Of a DNA stretch of 64,000 nucleotides, positions 36,201 through 47,432 are shown one piece after another. Made by a program: the position numbers and the translations under genes. The notes under the pieces are model-generated. The model was given only the letters and a program-made list of their open reading frames with translations, searched no databases and was not told the DNA's origin. Every line of letters begins with the position of its first letter. The stretch's first letter is position 1. Source of the DNA: Wolbachia endosymbiont (group B) of Gerris lacustris (lineage in GTDB: Bacteria > Pseudomonadota > Alphaproteobacteria > Rickettsiales > Anaplasmataceae); NCBI RefSeq assembly GCF_964028355.1, contig NZ_OZ034761.1:1178001-1242000 (forward strand), read 5' to 3'.

Positions 36201-37103
36201 TAAGAACAACTTAAATAAAAGTCAGATAAAACTTCTTTGGCAGCATAATCCGAGCGAGCCTATAGGTAATATTACAGATATTTGCGAAAATGATATTGGC
36301 CTATATATAACTGCACATTTGCTTTTGGGTATTCAAAAAGCAGAGGAAGCATATTTAATGCTCAAAACTGGAACTATTAACGGACTTTCGATTGGCTATA
36401 TACCAATAGAGTATGATGTTGATCATGAGAGCGGAGCTCGAGTGTTAAGACAAGTGGAGCTATGGGAAGTTAGTTTGGTCACTTTCCCTGCAAATTTGGC
36501 AGCTCAGGTAATCAACGTGAAAAATCAGAACAATGAACAAGAAATGTTAGCAAGAGCAATAGAAAAAGCAAATTCTGTGCTTACGAACATGTGTATTTCT
36601 GCTTAAAATCTATAAAAACTTTCACACAATTTAACATTTATATTATAATTTATTTAATAATTATATTAATATATATAACTTTAATACTTTAAAAATTAGG
36701 TAATTTTATGCTAAATGCTAACAATAAGGTTCATTACGAACCTAGTATTAAACAAAAGGAAAAAAAATACAGCTTGTCCACTGTTCTTGCTTGGCTATAT
36801 CTAAAAACAATCGGACGAATATTGCCAGGGAGGTGGAATCAATGGGCAGAGAGTATCCTACACCACAATAAAGTTATTGTGGATAATGGAGTTCAGACTG
36901 AGATAATGAGTAAAAATAAAACTACGCAGACTAAATATGATAAAATAGAGGGTAAAAACTTCCAAGCTAGTTCAGAATTTGAAGGAAAAAAGGAATTAGA
37001 GGATAAGAATAAAGAATTAAATGAGGAACTGAAAGGTGTAAGTCAGGTACTCGAAGTGTTTATTGGGCTCTGTAATAATCAAGCACAGCAGATTGAAGAC
37101 TTA

Positions 37104-38206
37104 TACCAACTCTCATTATTAATGAACCAAATAAGAAGCATTGCAGAGTTGTTTAACCGTGGAAGAGGAAAGAGAGGTAATAAATTTACACAAAGCGCTC
37201 TCAAGCAGAACAATTGTATCGTAGATTTTATTGCGCAAAATGTTCTGTTTTATATATAACCAAAACCTCTCAACAGGATTGAGGTCAGGTGAGTATGGTG
37301 GTAGGTATATAATTTCGATATTTTTAGGTATCTTTAAACTTTTTGACTTATGCCAACTAGCGCAATCCATCACGAGAAAAGCCTTTCGTATTCCTAAATA
37401 TTGCGACATCTGTTCAAGGAATATATTTATACAAGCAGTGTTGACGTTTGGTGCAAATAAGCTAAAATTCTCTCCATTTCTGGGATTAACTGCACTATAG
37501 AGATAAAAATTTTCCCTACCTAATTTTACCTTAACCTGTGTCCTACTGCCTTTTTTAAACCACCCATGTCCAACTTTTGAATGTGTACCAAACCGTGATT
37601 CATCGAAGAAAAATAGCTCTTTTTCAGAATGCATGACAATAGTTTCATTGAGGTTTTTTTTTAAACTCCTCTTGCTTATTTTTATCCTGTCCACTATGAA
37701 CTGGTCTTGGTGTGATATATGAGAATTTCATTCTTTGCATATTACGATGTATTGTGGATTTGCTGATATTCAAACCAAATCTTTCTTGGATTCTTATTCT
37801 CATTTCTCTAATAGTAATATTGGGGTTTTCCTCTATCTACACCTCAATTTGTTCAAGTTGACTTTGGTTCAATATAGTTTTTCTACGGCGTTGAGGTGGA
37901 GAAAATAATTTTTCTTCTCTTCCAAATTTTATGTGCTTTATCCATGTAGTAATTGCCTTTCTCGAAATGCAACATATTTTTGCTACAGCTGTTATACTGT
38001 GCTTTTTTGCTGCAATTACAGCATTTAGTTTTTTTGCAACATACGCATTATTTCTTACTTTCTTCAGCATCTCTTTTGCTGATTCCACCACTTTTTCATC
38101 CAATAATTTTGATCTTAATGCCATCTAAACCTCGCTATTTTACTTACTCCAGTATGGCTTTTTTTCCATTATTGTCTATTCGTTGCTTGTATAGCGGGAA
38201 TTGGTA
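37104..38206 (-). mobile_element. IS630-family insertion sequence, copy 6
   Basis: 1103 bp, TTA duplicates at 37101-37103 and 38207-38209, inverted relative to the coiled-coil gene. Confidence 0.93.
37119..38124 (-). pseudogene. IS630 transposase inactivated by an amber codon
   Basis: The DNA-binding frame stops after 95 residues (37837-38124) because TGG for tryptophan in IEVWIEENPN has become TAG. The catalytic frame 37119-37694 is open, with one change (LSSSTVKQ). This copy cannot make the full transposase, although its ends remain mobile in trans. Confidence 0.85.
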
Positions 38207-40084
38207 TTAGAGTTAGAGAGTGATCTTTTAGAAGAGGAAAAAGAACAATTAAACTCCACAATTAAAGAACTGGCAAAGAACTATAGAGAATTGGCAGAAA
38301 TTACACAAAAACGAGGAGAAGAATTTTCAGCACAGTTTAAGGGGAAGTCTGAGGAGATATTACATTTGCAGAAAAAATTAACTGAGCGCAGTAAAGAATT
38401 TGCGAATAAAATAGAAATGCTCTCAGTAGAGATAGAAAAAAAAGATGCGAAAATATGTAGTTTAACGCAATTAAATGAAGTATTAGAACAAGAGAAAAAG
38501 GAAATGGAGACTAAAATAACGAACAACAGCAAACTATAATTGCACAAAAGAAAAAAATAGAAGAGCAAGGCACTTTAATTATTTCACTTACTGATACAAA
38601 TAAAGACATAAATGAAACTGTGAAGAAAGAGAATAAAAGCCTACGAGCGCAAAACACAGAACTTAAGAGTAAATTTAGTAAGTTAAACAACGAGTCTGAT
38701 ACTAAGATAAAGCAACTAGAAAATCAACTTAAGGAGAAACAAGCAGAATTCACACAAGCTGAGGAAAAAATACTAAATTTAGAAAAAAAATTGGAAAGTG
38801 TTCAGCAACAATTAGAGCAAAAAAATACTGATCTAACAAATCAATTAAAAGATTCAAGTAGTAAACTAAATACTGCTGAAAAAAAGAAAAAAGACTTAGA
38901 AGATGAAGTTAACAAATTGAAAAAACAAGCTAAGAAAAAAGATGCTGAAGTAGAGAATCTTAAACAACAATTAGAGAAAGACAAAAGTGATTCAATTAGT
39001 AAACTAAATGCTACTGAAACAGAGAAAAAAGAATTAGAAAGTAAGATTACTAGTCTACAAGAACAAGTACAGGCATTAGAAAAAAATAGAGCTAAAATAG
39101 AAAAACAGAAGGCAGATTTGGAGAAAAATTTAGAGTTTTCACAAGGGGAGAATAAAAAGTTGCAAGAACAAGTTGAACATCTGAGTGCAGAACAAGAAAA
39201 AGCGAAAAGTGTTGCAGTATTATCTATTACGGATAGTACAAAAACACTTAATGAAAATTTGACATTAAAAAATCAACAGATTGAAAGTTCAATAGCTGAA
39301 GGTGGACAACAAAATTTACAAAACAGGCAAAAAAATGATAGTAAAAAGTCAGAAGTTATTAATAAAAAAAATAAAGCACCGGATACAATGAGTAGAGCAT
39401 CTACTGCAAAATCAACTACAGGATCTAGTAAATCAACTTTTTCAAAAGTCAAGAACAAGCTTCTTGGTAATGAGGATCTCAATAACTTTTTATCTAAGAA
39501 AAACAAGGAGTTGAAAGAAGGTTTTCCTGAATTTGAAGGAAAACACTTTTGCCATAACGTGCTTGATGAAACTATAAAATCTTTATCAAATCAAGGTGAT
39601 GGTAAATTTGAAAGTGATAAATTACTTGAGTTATTGAAAAGTAATTTGATGAAATCTGGAAGAGCGATTATAGAAATTAAGGTTAACACAATTGTTGAAA
39701 AAGTTGGTAAAAAGCATTCTATCGAACAGGTATTTTTTGTTGAAGAGTGTGCAAAAGGGTTATATTTAAATGAAGAAGATAGTAAAGCAGTAATACATTC
39801 TTTCACAGACTTTTTAGCTCACAAAAATAATAGCAATAATGATTCAGTCAAAAAATTTGTTGTGCAGAAGTTAACGGAAGCTGAAATGAAATGTTTTTCA
39901 GATAAGGTTCAAGTACTGGCATCAAGTATAAGAGATAAATTTTTATCCCCAGATCAGGGAATGTGTAATCAGACTCAAGGAGGAGTAAACGAGTATCAAT
40001 TAACAGAGAAAGCTCAAAAAAAATACAAATTACCACCTAATTCTTCCATGAGTCACACTACTTCATCAAACATTCAGAGAGTAA

Positions 40085-41302
40085 CTAGAGTAGGCTCTTA
40101 GCATAAAGCAACAGCTCCTCCTTTGTTAAAGTGTAGGAGCTGTCTTCCCAGTGTTGTCGTAGCAATTCCAAGTTTCTACCTAAATTTTTTCCTGGTTGAT
40201 GACCTATGATTATTAAATCATCACCAGATAAAGGAAATTTTGGAATGTTAAACATCTTAGCAAATGAAATATACTCATCAACATTTGTTCCAGACTCAAT
40301 ACCACAAATCCTTATCAAGTCACAATATAATTCCTGACCAAATAAAGATATGTATTTCTTTTGCTCTTTTTCTGAAAGCTCTGTTTTGATATTGTTTGAT
40401 AATAAAAATAATATTTTTTTCTTTTGCTTATTTGAAAGACGTAAAAACTTGCTCACTTCTTCCCCAAGACTCGCTCTATCTTCAGCAGTCCTAACAAGCA
40501 ACGCTAATTTTGTTAGTGCATCATCTAGGAAAGGCGTATGGCCATACGCTGAGGGTTTTGTAGGAGGTTTAGTGTTGATAAGAAGTGGTGAAGATAAAAT
40601 TTCGCATTTTACTTCTTTTGGAATAATTTTTTGTAAAACATCATATTTTTGCATGCTCTTAAGTGTTGGAGCAGGATCATTGCATTCCAACAACTTAAAT
40701 ATTTCTTCTCTTATTCTCTCTCCGGAGAGGTTTTGAATCATGTGTGAATGCTTTTTGCACACATCCAATATTTCATCACTTAAATCTCCTATGCATATTT
40801 TAGCGTGAAAACGAAACGCTCTTAAAATACGTAGATAGTCTTCCTTAATCCTATCTTCAGCGTTACCTATAAAGTTTAACTTTCGTGCTTTTAAGTCCTG
40901 AATGCCACCAAAGTAGTCGTATATATGGCCATGCTTGTCTGCATAAAGAGCATTAAACGTAAAATCGCGCCTTGAAGCATCAGCTTGCCAATCATTAGTA
41001 AACTCTACCTTCGCATGTCTACCGTCACACTTTACATCATGCCTTAGCGTTGTAATCTCAAAGGACCTCTTGTGTAAAATTGCAGTGATAGTTCCATGTT
41101 TCAGACCAGTTGGAATACTCTTTATATTGCAAAGCTTGAGCGCTTTAATTGTTTGATTAGGCAGCAGATTAGTAGCAAGATCAATGTCGTGAATTTCACG
41201 CTGTAAAATTGAATCTCTAACACATCCACCAACAAGCCTTGCCTCACCACCAAATTTCTCTATGGCCTCAATAATTACACTAGTTTCGTGATCAATTTGC
41301 AT
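40085..41302 (-). CDS. cca: CCA tRNA nucleotidyltransferase
   Basis: 405 residues. GGEARLVGGCVRDSILQREIHDIDLATNLLP holds the class II nucleotidyltransferase motif (GGxVRD and the DxD in DIDLA). ASRRDFTFNALY is the conserved RRD motif that selects ATP/CTP, and DYFGGIQDL follows. It adds or repairs the 3' CCA of tRNAs. Its 3' end overlaps the last 17 bases of the convergent coiled-coil gene. Intact. Confidence 0.94.
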   Translation of the reverse strand: MQIDHETSVIIEAIEKFGGEARLVGGCVRDSILQREIHDIDLATNLLPNQTIKALKLCNIKSIPTGLKHGTITAILHKRSFEITTLRHDVKCDGRHAKVEFTNDWQADASRRDFTFNALYADKHGHIYDYFGGIQDLKARKLNFIGNAEDRIKEDYLRILRAFRFHAKICIGDLSDEILDVCKKHSHMIQNLSGERIREEIFKLLECNDPAPTLKSMQKYDVLQKIIPKEVKCEILSSPLLINTKPPTKPSAYGHTPFLDDALTKLALLVRTAEDRASLGEEVSKFLRLSNKQKKKILFLLSNNIKTELSEKEQKKYISLFGQELYCDLIRICGIESGTNVDEYISFAKMFNIPKFPLSGDDLIIIGHQPGKNLGRNLELLRQHWEDSSYTLTKEELLLYAKSLL

Positions 41303-41490
41303 TTAGGTTACACATACTGAAAATCATGTTACAAAAAATGCGAAACTTTTGCAAAAATCCTCATATAAAAATATACAGGCGGAGTGGTAAAATAAGGGGG
41401 TAAAGTAAAAGTAAGTCTACAACAGACCCAGTGCCTAGAAACTTATAAGTATAAAAGTAATGTTAAAATACAATGTTTTCGATGATTATA

Positions 41491-41616
41491 AAAAAGCTGG
41501 ATGAGCCACTTGCATGACACCTTTGTAGCCTTCTCTTGTCGTCCCAGTACCTGCTCAAGTAACTGACACTGGTTCCCTTTATGATGGTGTTATCCGAGTA
41601 GCTCATCCAGATTTTT
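41491..41616. repeat. 126-bp palindromic element between cca and typA
   Basis: Arms 41491-41521 and 41586-41616 are inverted and match at about 25 of 31 positions (core CTGGATGAGC paired with GCTCATCCAG). The centre holds a degraded CCCAGT/ACTGGG palindrome. It lies just after the typA stop codon with T runs at the ends, so it may serve as the typA terminator. The rest of the 41303-41630 gap shows no gene. Confidence 0.65.
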
Positions 41617-41630
41617 ATCAGGAACGTTGA

Positions 41631-43460
41631 TTACTCTTTATTCTTCGCCCTTCCTGCACGCTTACGTTCATTTGGATCGAGGAACTTCTTACGCAAACGT
41701 ATAGATTTTGGAGTTACTTCTACCAATTCATCATCGTCTATATATGCTATCATATCCTCCAGTGTCATTATTTTTGGTGGAGTAAGCTTTATAGCTTCAT
41801 CGCTACCTGAAGCTCTTACGTTTGTTAATTGCTTACCTTTAAGTACATTTATTTCTAAATCATTGTCACGACTATGCTGACCGACAATCATACCACAATA
41901 TACCTTATCTTGTGGCTTAACAAACATAATTCCCCTATCTTGCAGATTGAAAATTGCATACGCTACTGCTTCTCCTTTATCTGTTGAAATTAAAACCCCA
42001 TTACGCCTTCCGGAAATTGAACCTTTATGTGGAGCATAACTGTGAAATAAACGGTTGATTATACCAGTGCCGCGAGAATCAGTTAAAAATTCTCCTTGAT
42101 AGCCAATTAATCCCCTTGATGGCACTAAAAATGTCAACCTAGTTCTGCCACTACCAGAAGGTCTCATGTCAGTTACTTCACCTTTTCGAAAGCTAAGTTT
42201 TTCCATGATGATTCCACTATACTCATCATCTACATCAATTACTACTTCCTCTATAGGTTCAAGTTTTTTGCCATCTTCTTCTTTAAACAGCACTCGAGGC
42301 CGTGAAACTGAAAGTTCAAAACCTTCCCTTCTCATATTTTCAATCAGTACCCCAAGCTGCAACTCACCACGTCCACCTACTTCAAATGCTTCACCACTTG
42401 GAGCCAAAGTTACAGTAATTGCAACGTTTGTTTCTGCTTCTGCATATAAACGATCTTTTATAACAGTTGAGGTAAGTTTTGTTCCCTCTTGCCCAGCAAA
42501 AGGTGAGTCATTAACGCTTATAGTAATCGCCATTGTTGGCGGGTCAACTGGAGTTGAGCTGATCGCAGTTGTAACTTCTGGTGCTGCTATAGTGTCTGAA
42601 ACTGAAGCTTTCTCAAGTCCTGCAATGGCAATGATATCACCAGCTACAGCTTGCTCTACTGGAACGCGTTTTAAGCCAGAAAATGAGAGTAACTTAGTTA
42701 ATCTCCCTCGCTCAACCACTTGACCATCAAGATCAATTACCTTAAGATCTGAGTTAACTTGCGCGATTCCTTGGTAAATCTTTCCTGTCAATATTCTGCC
42801 AAGAAATTTATCAGATTCAAGTAAAGTAACTAGCATAGCAAAAGGTGCATTTTGATCATAAACGGAAGGTTTTATGTAATCTATCACCGTTGAAAATAAT
42901 GGGCTTAAATCTTTTCTCTCATCAGATAGCTCCTTAGCACACCAACCATTTCTACCTGAAGCATAGAGTACTGGAAAATCTAGTTGCTCGTTGGTTGCAT
43001 CAAGGTTAAAAAATAACTCATATATTTCATTTAGTACTTCATCAATTCTGCTGTCTGGTCGATCAACCTTATTGATTATCACAATCGGTTTTAAATTTGC
43101 CTTTAGTGCTTTTGACAACACAAACTTAGTCTGTGGCATTGGACCTTCTGCAGCATCAACCAGTAGTAATACACCATCTGCCATGCAGAGCACCCTTTCT
43201 ACCTCTCCACCAAAATCCGCATGTCCTGGTGTATCAATGATATTGATTTTCTCATCACCCCACATTATTGACGTACATTTTGCAAGTATTGTAATCCCAC
43301 GTTCACGTTCTTGATCACCACTATCCATCACTCGTTCTTGAACTTCTTGATTCTCACGAAACGTGCCACTTTGTTTTAACATGTTATCAAGTAAAGTAGT
43401 TTTTCCGTGGTCAACGTGTGCAATTATTGCAATATTGCGGATCGATTTAAATTCACTCAT
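41631..43460 (-). CDS. typA: ribosome-associated GTPase TypA/BipA
   Basis: 609 residues, normal length. G1 is AHVDHGKTTL near residue 14, the switch I block is ERERGITI, G3 is DTPGHADFGGEVERV, G4 is NKVDR. The EF-G-like domains follow, and the C-terminal part with SRGLIGYQGEFLTDSRGTGIINRLF is specific to TypA/BipA. It is a translational GTPase that acts on ribosomes under stress and in subunit assembly. Complete and intact. Confidence 0.96.
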   Translation of the reverse strand: MSEFKSIRNIAIIAHVDHGKTTLLDNMLKQSGTFRENQEVQERVMDSGDQERERGITILAKCTSIMWGDEKINIIDTPGHADFGGEVERVLCMADGVLLLVDAAEGPMPQTKFVLSKALKANLKPIVIINKVDRPDSRIDEVLNEIYELFFNLDATNEQLDFPVLYASGRNGWCAKELSDERKDLSPLFSTVIDYIKPSVYDQNAPFAMLVTLLESDKFLGRILTGKIYQGIAQVNSDLKVIDLDGQVVERGRLTKLLSFSGLKRVPVEQAVAGDIIAIAGLEKASVSDTIAAPEVTTAISSTPVDPPTMAITISVNDSPFAGQEGTKLTSTVIKDRLYAEAETNVAITVTLAPSGEAFEVGGRGELQLGVLIENMRREGFELSVSRPRVLFKEEDGKKLEPIEEVVIDVDDEYSGIIMEKLSFRKGEVTDMRPSGSGRTRLTFLVPSRGLIGYQGEFLTDSRGTGIINRLFHSYAPHKGSISGRRNGVLISTDKGEAVAYAIFNLQDRGIMFVKPQDKVYCGMIVGQHSRDNDLEINVLKGKQLTNVRASGSDEAIKLTPPKIMTLEDMIAYIDDDELVEVTPKSIRLRKKFLDPNERKRAGRAKNKE

Positions 43461-43608
43461 TTCTTATCATTTCAAATTTAATTTAATAACAAGTATACGT
43501 ATAATATATTTAGAGTAAATAACTAAAGCCGTGCTTTCAGAGTATTTTAGGCAGATCATGGAACTCTAACAAAAAGGTTTCATGTTCGCTGTACTTTGTA
43601 GCAACTAA

Positions 43609-44711
43609 TACCAACTCTCATTATTAATGAACCAAATAAGAAGCATTGCAGAGTTGTTTAACCGTGGAAGGGGAAATAGAGGTAATAAATTTACACAAAG
43701 CGCTCTCAAGCAGAACAATTGTATCGTAGATTTTATTGCGCAAAATGTTCTGTTTTATATATAACCAAAACCTCTCAACAGGATTGAGGTCAGGTGAGTA
43801 TGGTGGTAGGTATATAATTTCGATATTTTTAGGTATCTTTAAACTTTTTGACTTATGCCAACTAGCGCAATCCATCACGAGAAAAGCCTTTCGTATTCCT
43901 AAATATTGCGACATCTGTTCAAGGAATATATTTATACAAGCAGTGTTGACGTTTGGTGCAAATAAGCTAAAATTCTCTCCATTTCTGGGATTAACTGCAC
44001 TATAGAGATAAAAATTTTCCCTACCTAATTTTACCTTAACCTGTGTCCTACTGCCTTTTTTAAACCACCCATGTCCAACTTTTGAATGTGTACCAAACCG
44101 TGATTCATCGAAGAAAAATAGCTCTTTTTCAGAATGCATGACAATAGTTTCATTGAGGTTTTTTTTTAAACTCCTCTTGCTTATTTTTATCCTGTCCACT
44201 ATGAACTGGTCTTGGTGTGATATATGAGAATTTCATTCTTTGCATATTACGATGTATTGTGGATTTGCTGATATTCAAACCAAATCTTTCTTGGATTCTT
44301 ATTCTCATTTCTCTAATAGTAATATTGGGGTTTTCCTCTATCCACACCTCAATTTGTTCAAGTTGACTTTGGTTCAATATAGTTTTTCTACGGCGTTGAG
44401 GTGGAGAAAATAATTTTTCTTCTCTTCCAAATTTTATGTGCTTTATCCATGTAGTAATTGCCTTTCTCGAAATGCAACATATTTTTGCTACAGCTGTTAT
44501 ACTGTGCTTTTTTGCTGCAATTACAGCATTTAGTTTTTTTGCAACATACGCATTATTTCTTACTTTCTTCAGCATCTCTTTTGCTGATTCCACCACTTTT
44601 TCATCCAATAATTTTGATCTTAATGCCATCTAAACCTCGCTATTTTACTTACTCCAGTATGGCTTTTTTTCCATTATTGTCTATTCGTTGCTTGTATAGC
44701 GGGAATTGGTA
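43609..44711 (-). mobile_element. IS630-family insertion sequence, copy 7
   Basis: 1103 bp in the intergenic stretch between typA and gltX, with TAA duplicates at 43606-43608 and 44712-44714. With the IS removed, an open stretch (VATNTKTKKNLALAVHLYKI) runs across the junction, but it has no clear start and may not be a gene. The right flank TAACACCAAGA matches the target used in both IS256 elements. Confidence 0.92.
43624..44629 (-). CDS. IS630 transposase (two overlapping frames)
   Basis: DNA-binding frame 44150-44629, catalytic frame 43624-44199. It differs by isoleucine for leucine near the C-terminus (TSISPSTVKQ). The triad is intact. Confidence 0.88.
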
Positions 44712-44788
44712 TAACACCAAGACAAAGAAGAATCTTGCTTTAGCAGTACATTTATATAAAATTAAAATAAACTAAAGTAATCATTTAA

Positions 44789-46138
44789 ATGCTAACAAGA
44801 TTCGCTCCAAGCCCAACTGGCTACCTACATGTAGGAAACATACGCACTGCACTCATTTGTTGGATGTACACACGTAATCAAAATGGAAAATTTTTACTAC
44901 GTTTTGATGATACTGATCTTGAGCGTTCAGATATCAAATATGTAGATAATATCATAGAAGACCTAAAATGGATTGGCATAAATTGGAATTCAAGTTTTAA
45001 GCAATCAGAGCGTTTTGAGCGCTATAACGAGGTGTTCTTACAGTTAATGAAAGAAGGTCATATTTATGCATGTTATGAAACAAGAGAAGAATTAGACACT
45101 AAACGAAAATTGCAATTAAAACAAGGTCTTCCCCCTATTTACAATAAAGGTGCGTTGCTTTTAACTGAGCAAGAGAAAATTCGTTATGAGCAAGAAGGAC
45201 GAAAACCACATTTCAGATTTAAATTGGATAGAAATAAAACTGTAAAATGGAATGATGAAGTTAAAGGCGAAATAAATATTGCAACAATTCATATCAGCGA
45301 TCCTGTAGTAAAAAGAGAAGATGGAATTTATACGTACATGCTACCTTCTGTTATTGACGACATTGACTTTAATGTAACCCATGTTGTACGTGGGGAAGAT
45401 CATGTAACTAATACCGCAGTTCAGATTCAAATGATTCAAGCATTAAAAGCGAAAATTCCTATCTTTGCCCACCTTCCCCTACTACACTTTGATGATAGCA
45501 AAATATCGAAACGGAAAGGCGGGCTGGATATTAAGTCCATAAGAGAAGATGAGATTGAACCAATGGCGCTAACTAGCTATTTAGCAAAACTTGGAACATC
45601 TGATCCGATAGAAGCTCATATTAATATGCAGCCTTTAATTGACTCATTTGATATTAAAAAATTTAGCTCAGCACCTTTACAATTCAGCTTGAGTGAAATG
45701 TATAAGCTAAATAGCAAAGTACTGCAACAAATGCCATTTGAAATGGTGCAAGATAGTTTAAGTCAAATTGGTTCAGAGTTTTGGTATTTTATAAGGAGTA
45801 ATATAGAAAAGTTTTCTGAGGTGGCCAAATGGTGGAAAATATGCAAATTTGGTATAGAGCCTGTGGTTCTTAATAAAGAGTTTATAAAAATAGCGCTAAG
45901 TTCATTGCCTAAAGGTGATTGTAATGAAAACACATTATCAGAGTGGGTTAAAAATATTCGACAGACAGTTGACATAAAGGCAAAAGATCTATTTATGCAG
46001 ATGCGCCTCGCTTTAACAGGAACAGAAACAGGTCCAGAACTCGCTAAATTATTAATTTTTATCGGTAGAGAGAACATTGTTGCAAGGTTAGAAGAAAATC
46101 ATACAAAAGGTTTAAATGCACTGGATGTATTTGAATGA
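44789..46138 (+). CDS. gltX: glutamyl-tRNA synthetase
   Basis: 449 residues. The N-terminus [19 protein letters not shown] has the class I HIGH-type motif (HVGN). [16 protein letters not shown] carries the KMSKS-type loop (KISKR). DDTDLERS is the amino-acid/ATP-binding region. It charges tRNA with glutamate. Alpha-proteobacteria often have two gltX genes, one of which charges tRNA-Gln, and which type this is cannot be told. The 3' end overlaps the convergent holA gene by 40 bases. Confidence 0.95.
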   Translation: MLTRFAPSPTGYLHVGNIRTALICWMYTRNQNGKFLLRFDDTDLERSDIKYVDNIIEDLKWIGINWNSSFKQSERFERYNEVFLQLMKEGHIYACYETREELDTKRKLQLKQGLPPIYNKGALLLTEQEKIRYEQEGRKPHFRFKLDRNKTVKWNDEVKGEINIATIHISDPVVKREDGIYTYMLPSVIDDIDFNVTHVVRGEDHVTNTAVQIQMIQALKAKIPIFAHLPLLHFDDSKISKRKGGLDIKSIREDEIEPMALTSYLAKLGTSDPIEAHINMQPLIDSFDIKKFSSAPLQFSLSEMYKLNSKVLQQMPFEMVQDSLSQIGSEFWYFIRSNIEKFSEVAKWWKICKFGIEPVVLNKEFIKIALSSLPKGDCNENTLSEWVKNIRQTVDIKAKDLFMQMRLALTGTETGPELAKLLIFIGRENIVARLEENHTKGLNALDVFE

Positions 46139-47130
46139 CACCAACAGTTAATCTCATGCTGAAAGATCATTTTATGGTCCAAGTCAGTTCTTTTACAGGT
46201 CACTTCCAAGCTCATCAAATTTTCTAAGATCTTCTTAAGCTCTGAAAGCTGCAAACTTTTTAGATGAGATTTAAAACTCTGCAATTGCTTGAAGAACAAT
46301 GGAGGACTCAGCTGGTCAATTGCAGCTTGTTCATTCATTCCACCTTGTATTAACAGCAAAACGCTTTCTAGTCGTAGAAAATAATTTGATATAATACGGA
46401 TTAACGCTATCGGTGAAAAATTCTCTTGTAATATCAATACATCGGAAATTTTGATGAATTGTCCCATGTCTTTACTCACTATTGCAGAGCACAGATTATC
46501 AAGTGTAACATAATCATTGCCGGAGGTTGAAAAGCATAGATCTATATCAGCAAGTTTAAGATCTTTTCTTTTTCCTAGATATAAAACTAATTTTTCAAGC
46601 TCTGAATATATAGGCAGTTTGCTATGATTAAAATAAGACTGCAAGTGGTAGATTATCTCACTTGTGTACTCTATATCATTTTGCTTCAAGTAACTTGATA
46701 TAATATCACAAAGATTGCTACTGCTGTCCTTATAGCAGGCAATTACACCGAAAATTTTTGAGCTTTCCATATAACTTTTAGTTGCAGAGCTATATGAAAG
46801 ATCGTTTGCTATCATCACTATATAATGATCGCCTATATTATGATCCAATATGTTTCTTAACTCTTTAGATATACTTCCACTGACATTTATCAGCTTAACT
46901 AACCTTTTTTTAGTAAACATCGAAATGTTTGCCAACTCGGAAAATAACAAGCCAGGCGACTTATTTACTACTGCAAAATCCATCACCTGAACTGAATACT
47001 CATTCAAGTTGGCAATTATTTCCTGTACAAAAATATCGACTTTACTATTGTCACTCCCATGAATTAATACACCACTTAAAGTATCGGGTTTCTCAAGGAA
47101 TTTTTTAACTTTAGATGGCGTGATTCTCAT
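46099..47130 (-). CDS. holA: DNA polymerase III delta subunit
   Basis: 343 residues. The N-terminus [35 protein letters not shown], then [15 protein letters not shown] and [22 protein letters not shown], match HolA; the family lacks strong catalytic motifs since it is the beta-clamp wrench of the clamp loader. It follows the short gene at 47136 by 5 bases and probably forms an operon with it. Length is normal. Confidence 0.85.
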   Translation of the reverse strand: MRITPSKVKKFLEKPDTLSGVLIHGSDNSKVDIFVQEIIANLNEYSVQVMDFAVVNKSPGLLFSELANISMFTKKRLVKLINVSGSISKELRNILDHNIGDHYIVMIANDLSYSSATKSYMESSKIFGVIACYKDSSSNLCDIISSYLKQNDIEYTSEIIYHLQSYFNHSKLPIYSELEKLVLYLGKRKDLKLADIDLCFSTSGNDYVTLDNLCSAIVSKDMGQFIKISDVLILQENFSPIALIRIISNYFLRLESVLLLIQGGMNEQAAIDQLSPPLFFKQLQSFKSHLKSLQLSELKKILENLMSLEVTCKRTDLDHKMIFQHEINCWCHSNTSSAFKPFV

Positions 47131-47135
47131 GCCAT

Positions 47136-47318
47136 CTATATTATATTATCACTACTTGGTGGTACATCATTTGATTGCACATCAGTTTCCAACAATTCTG
47201 AGCTTTCTTGATTTGCTGTATTCTGCATATCATCAGACACTTCTTTCTTTCCCGTAACATAATTATAAAAATTTTTTATAGGCTGTCCTATATATCTAGA
47301 AAAAAATCCTTCGGCCAT
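47136..47318 (-). CDS. small hypothetical protein upstream of holA
   Basis: 60 residues from the ATG at 47318, which follows a GGAG ribosome binding site; the in-frame ATG at 47342 is less well placed. AEGFFSRYIGQPIKNFYNYVTGKKEV is amphipathic and the C-terminal half is acidic and serine-rich. It ends 5 bases before holA. I do not recognise it. Confidence 0.55.
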   Translation of the reverse strand: MAEGFFSRYIGQPIKNFYNYVTGKKEVSDDMQNTANQESSELLETDVQSNDVPPSSDNII

Positions 47319-47432
47319 ATCTTTCACTCCACAAATTAACAATTAGCACATAAAAATAACGTAGCAAAAACTACTCTACGCTCAGATAGTTACACTCATT
47401 TGTTAATGAATTATGAACTTCCGAGACTAAAA

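Larger units (their letters stand above)
35171..36606 (+). pseudogene. phage HK97-type prohead protease, interrupted by IS5 copy 4
   Basis: 35171-35301 and 36204-36606 rejoin in frame to 177 residues. The AGGAGGA ribosome binding site sets the start. NKKFLYSPLSIKSIEENGVFSGYASVFNIVDKQNDLILPGAF is the standard N-terminus of the family. LLWQHNPSEPIGNI contains the catalytic histidine, and LMLKTGTINGLSIGYIP the catalytic serine block. It would process the major capsid protein during head assembly. The rest of a WO head module is not present nearby. The downstream piece as it stands begins in the IS5 end (RSCTGSKNN) and lacks the N-terminal strand, so the enzyme should be dead. Confidence 0.82.
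36708..40101 (+). pseudogene. long coiled-coil protein gene, interrupted by IS630 copy 6 and a frameshift
   Basis: Pieces 36708-37103 and 38210-40101 join at a TTA duplication (junction QQIEDLELESDLLEEE). A further one-base loss in the A run at 38513-38516 breaks the frame; adding one A links TKNNEQQQTIIAQKKK to the 38620-40101 frame. The ancestral protein has about 762 residues. The N-terminus (LSTVLAWLYLKTIGRILPGRW) is amphipathic or membrane-tending, followed by KTTQTK, then about 450 residues of nearly continuous coiled coil, a Ser/Thr-rich linker, and a globular C-terminal domain (about 570-720, GFPEFEGKHFCHNVLDETIK and on). The C-terminal 493-residue piece from 38620 is still open. The architecture resembles secreted Wolbachia/Anaplasma proteins, but no family is recognised. 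Confidence 0.6.

Noticed and set aside
42166..42723. 185-residue plus-strand frame
   Set aside because: Serine-rich antisense shadow of typA, which is a complete and well-recognised gene.
43540..44775. Possible small gene interrupted by IS630 copy 7
   Set aside because: An open stretch joins across the IS (VATNTKTKKNLALAVHLYKI), but it has no clear start, no ribosome binding site and no recognisable family.
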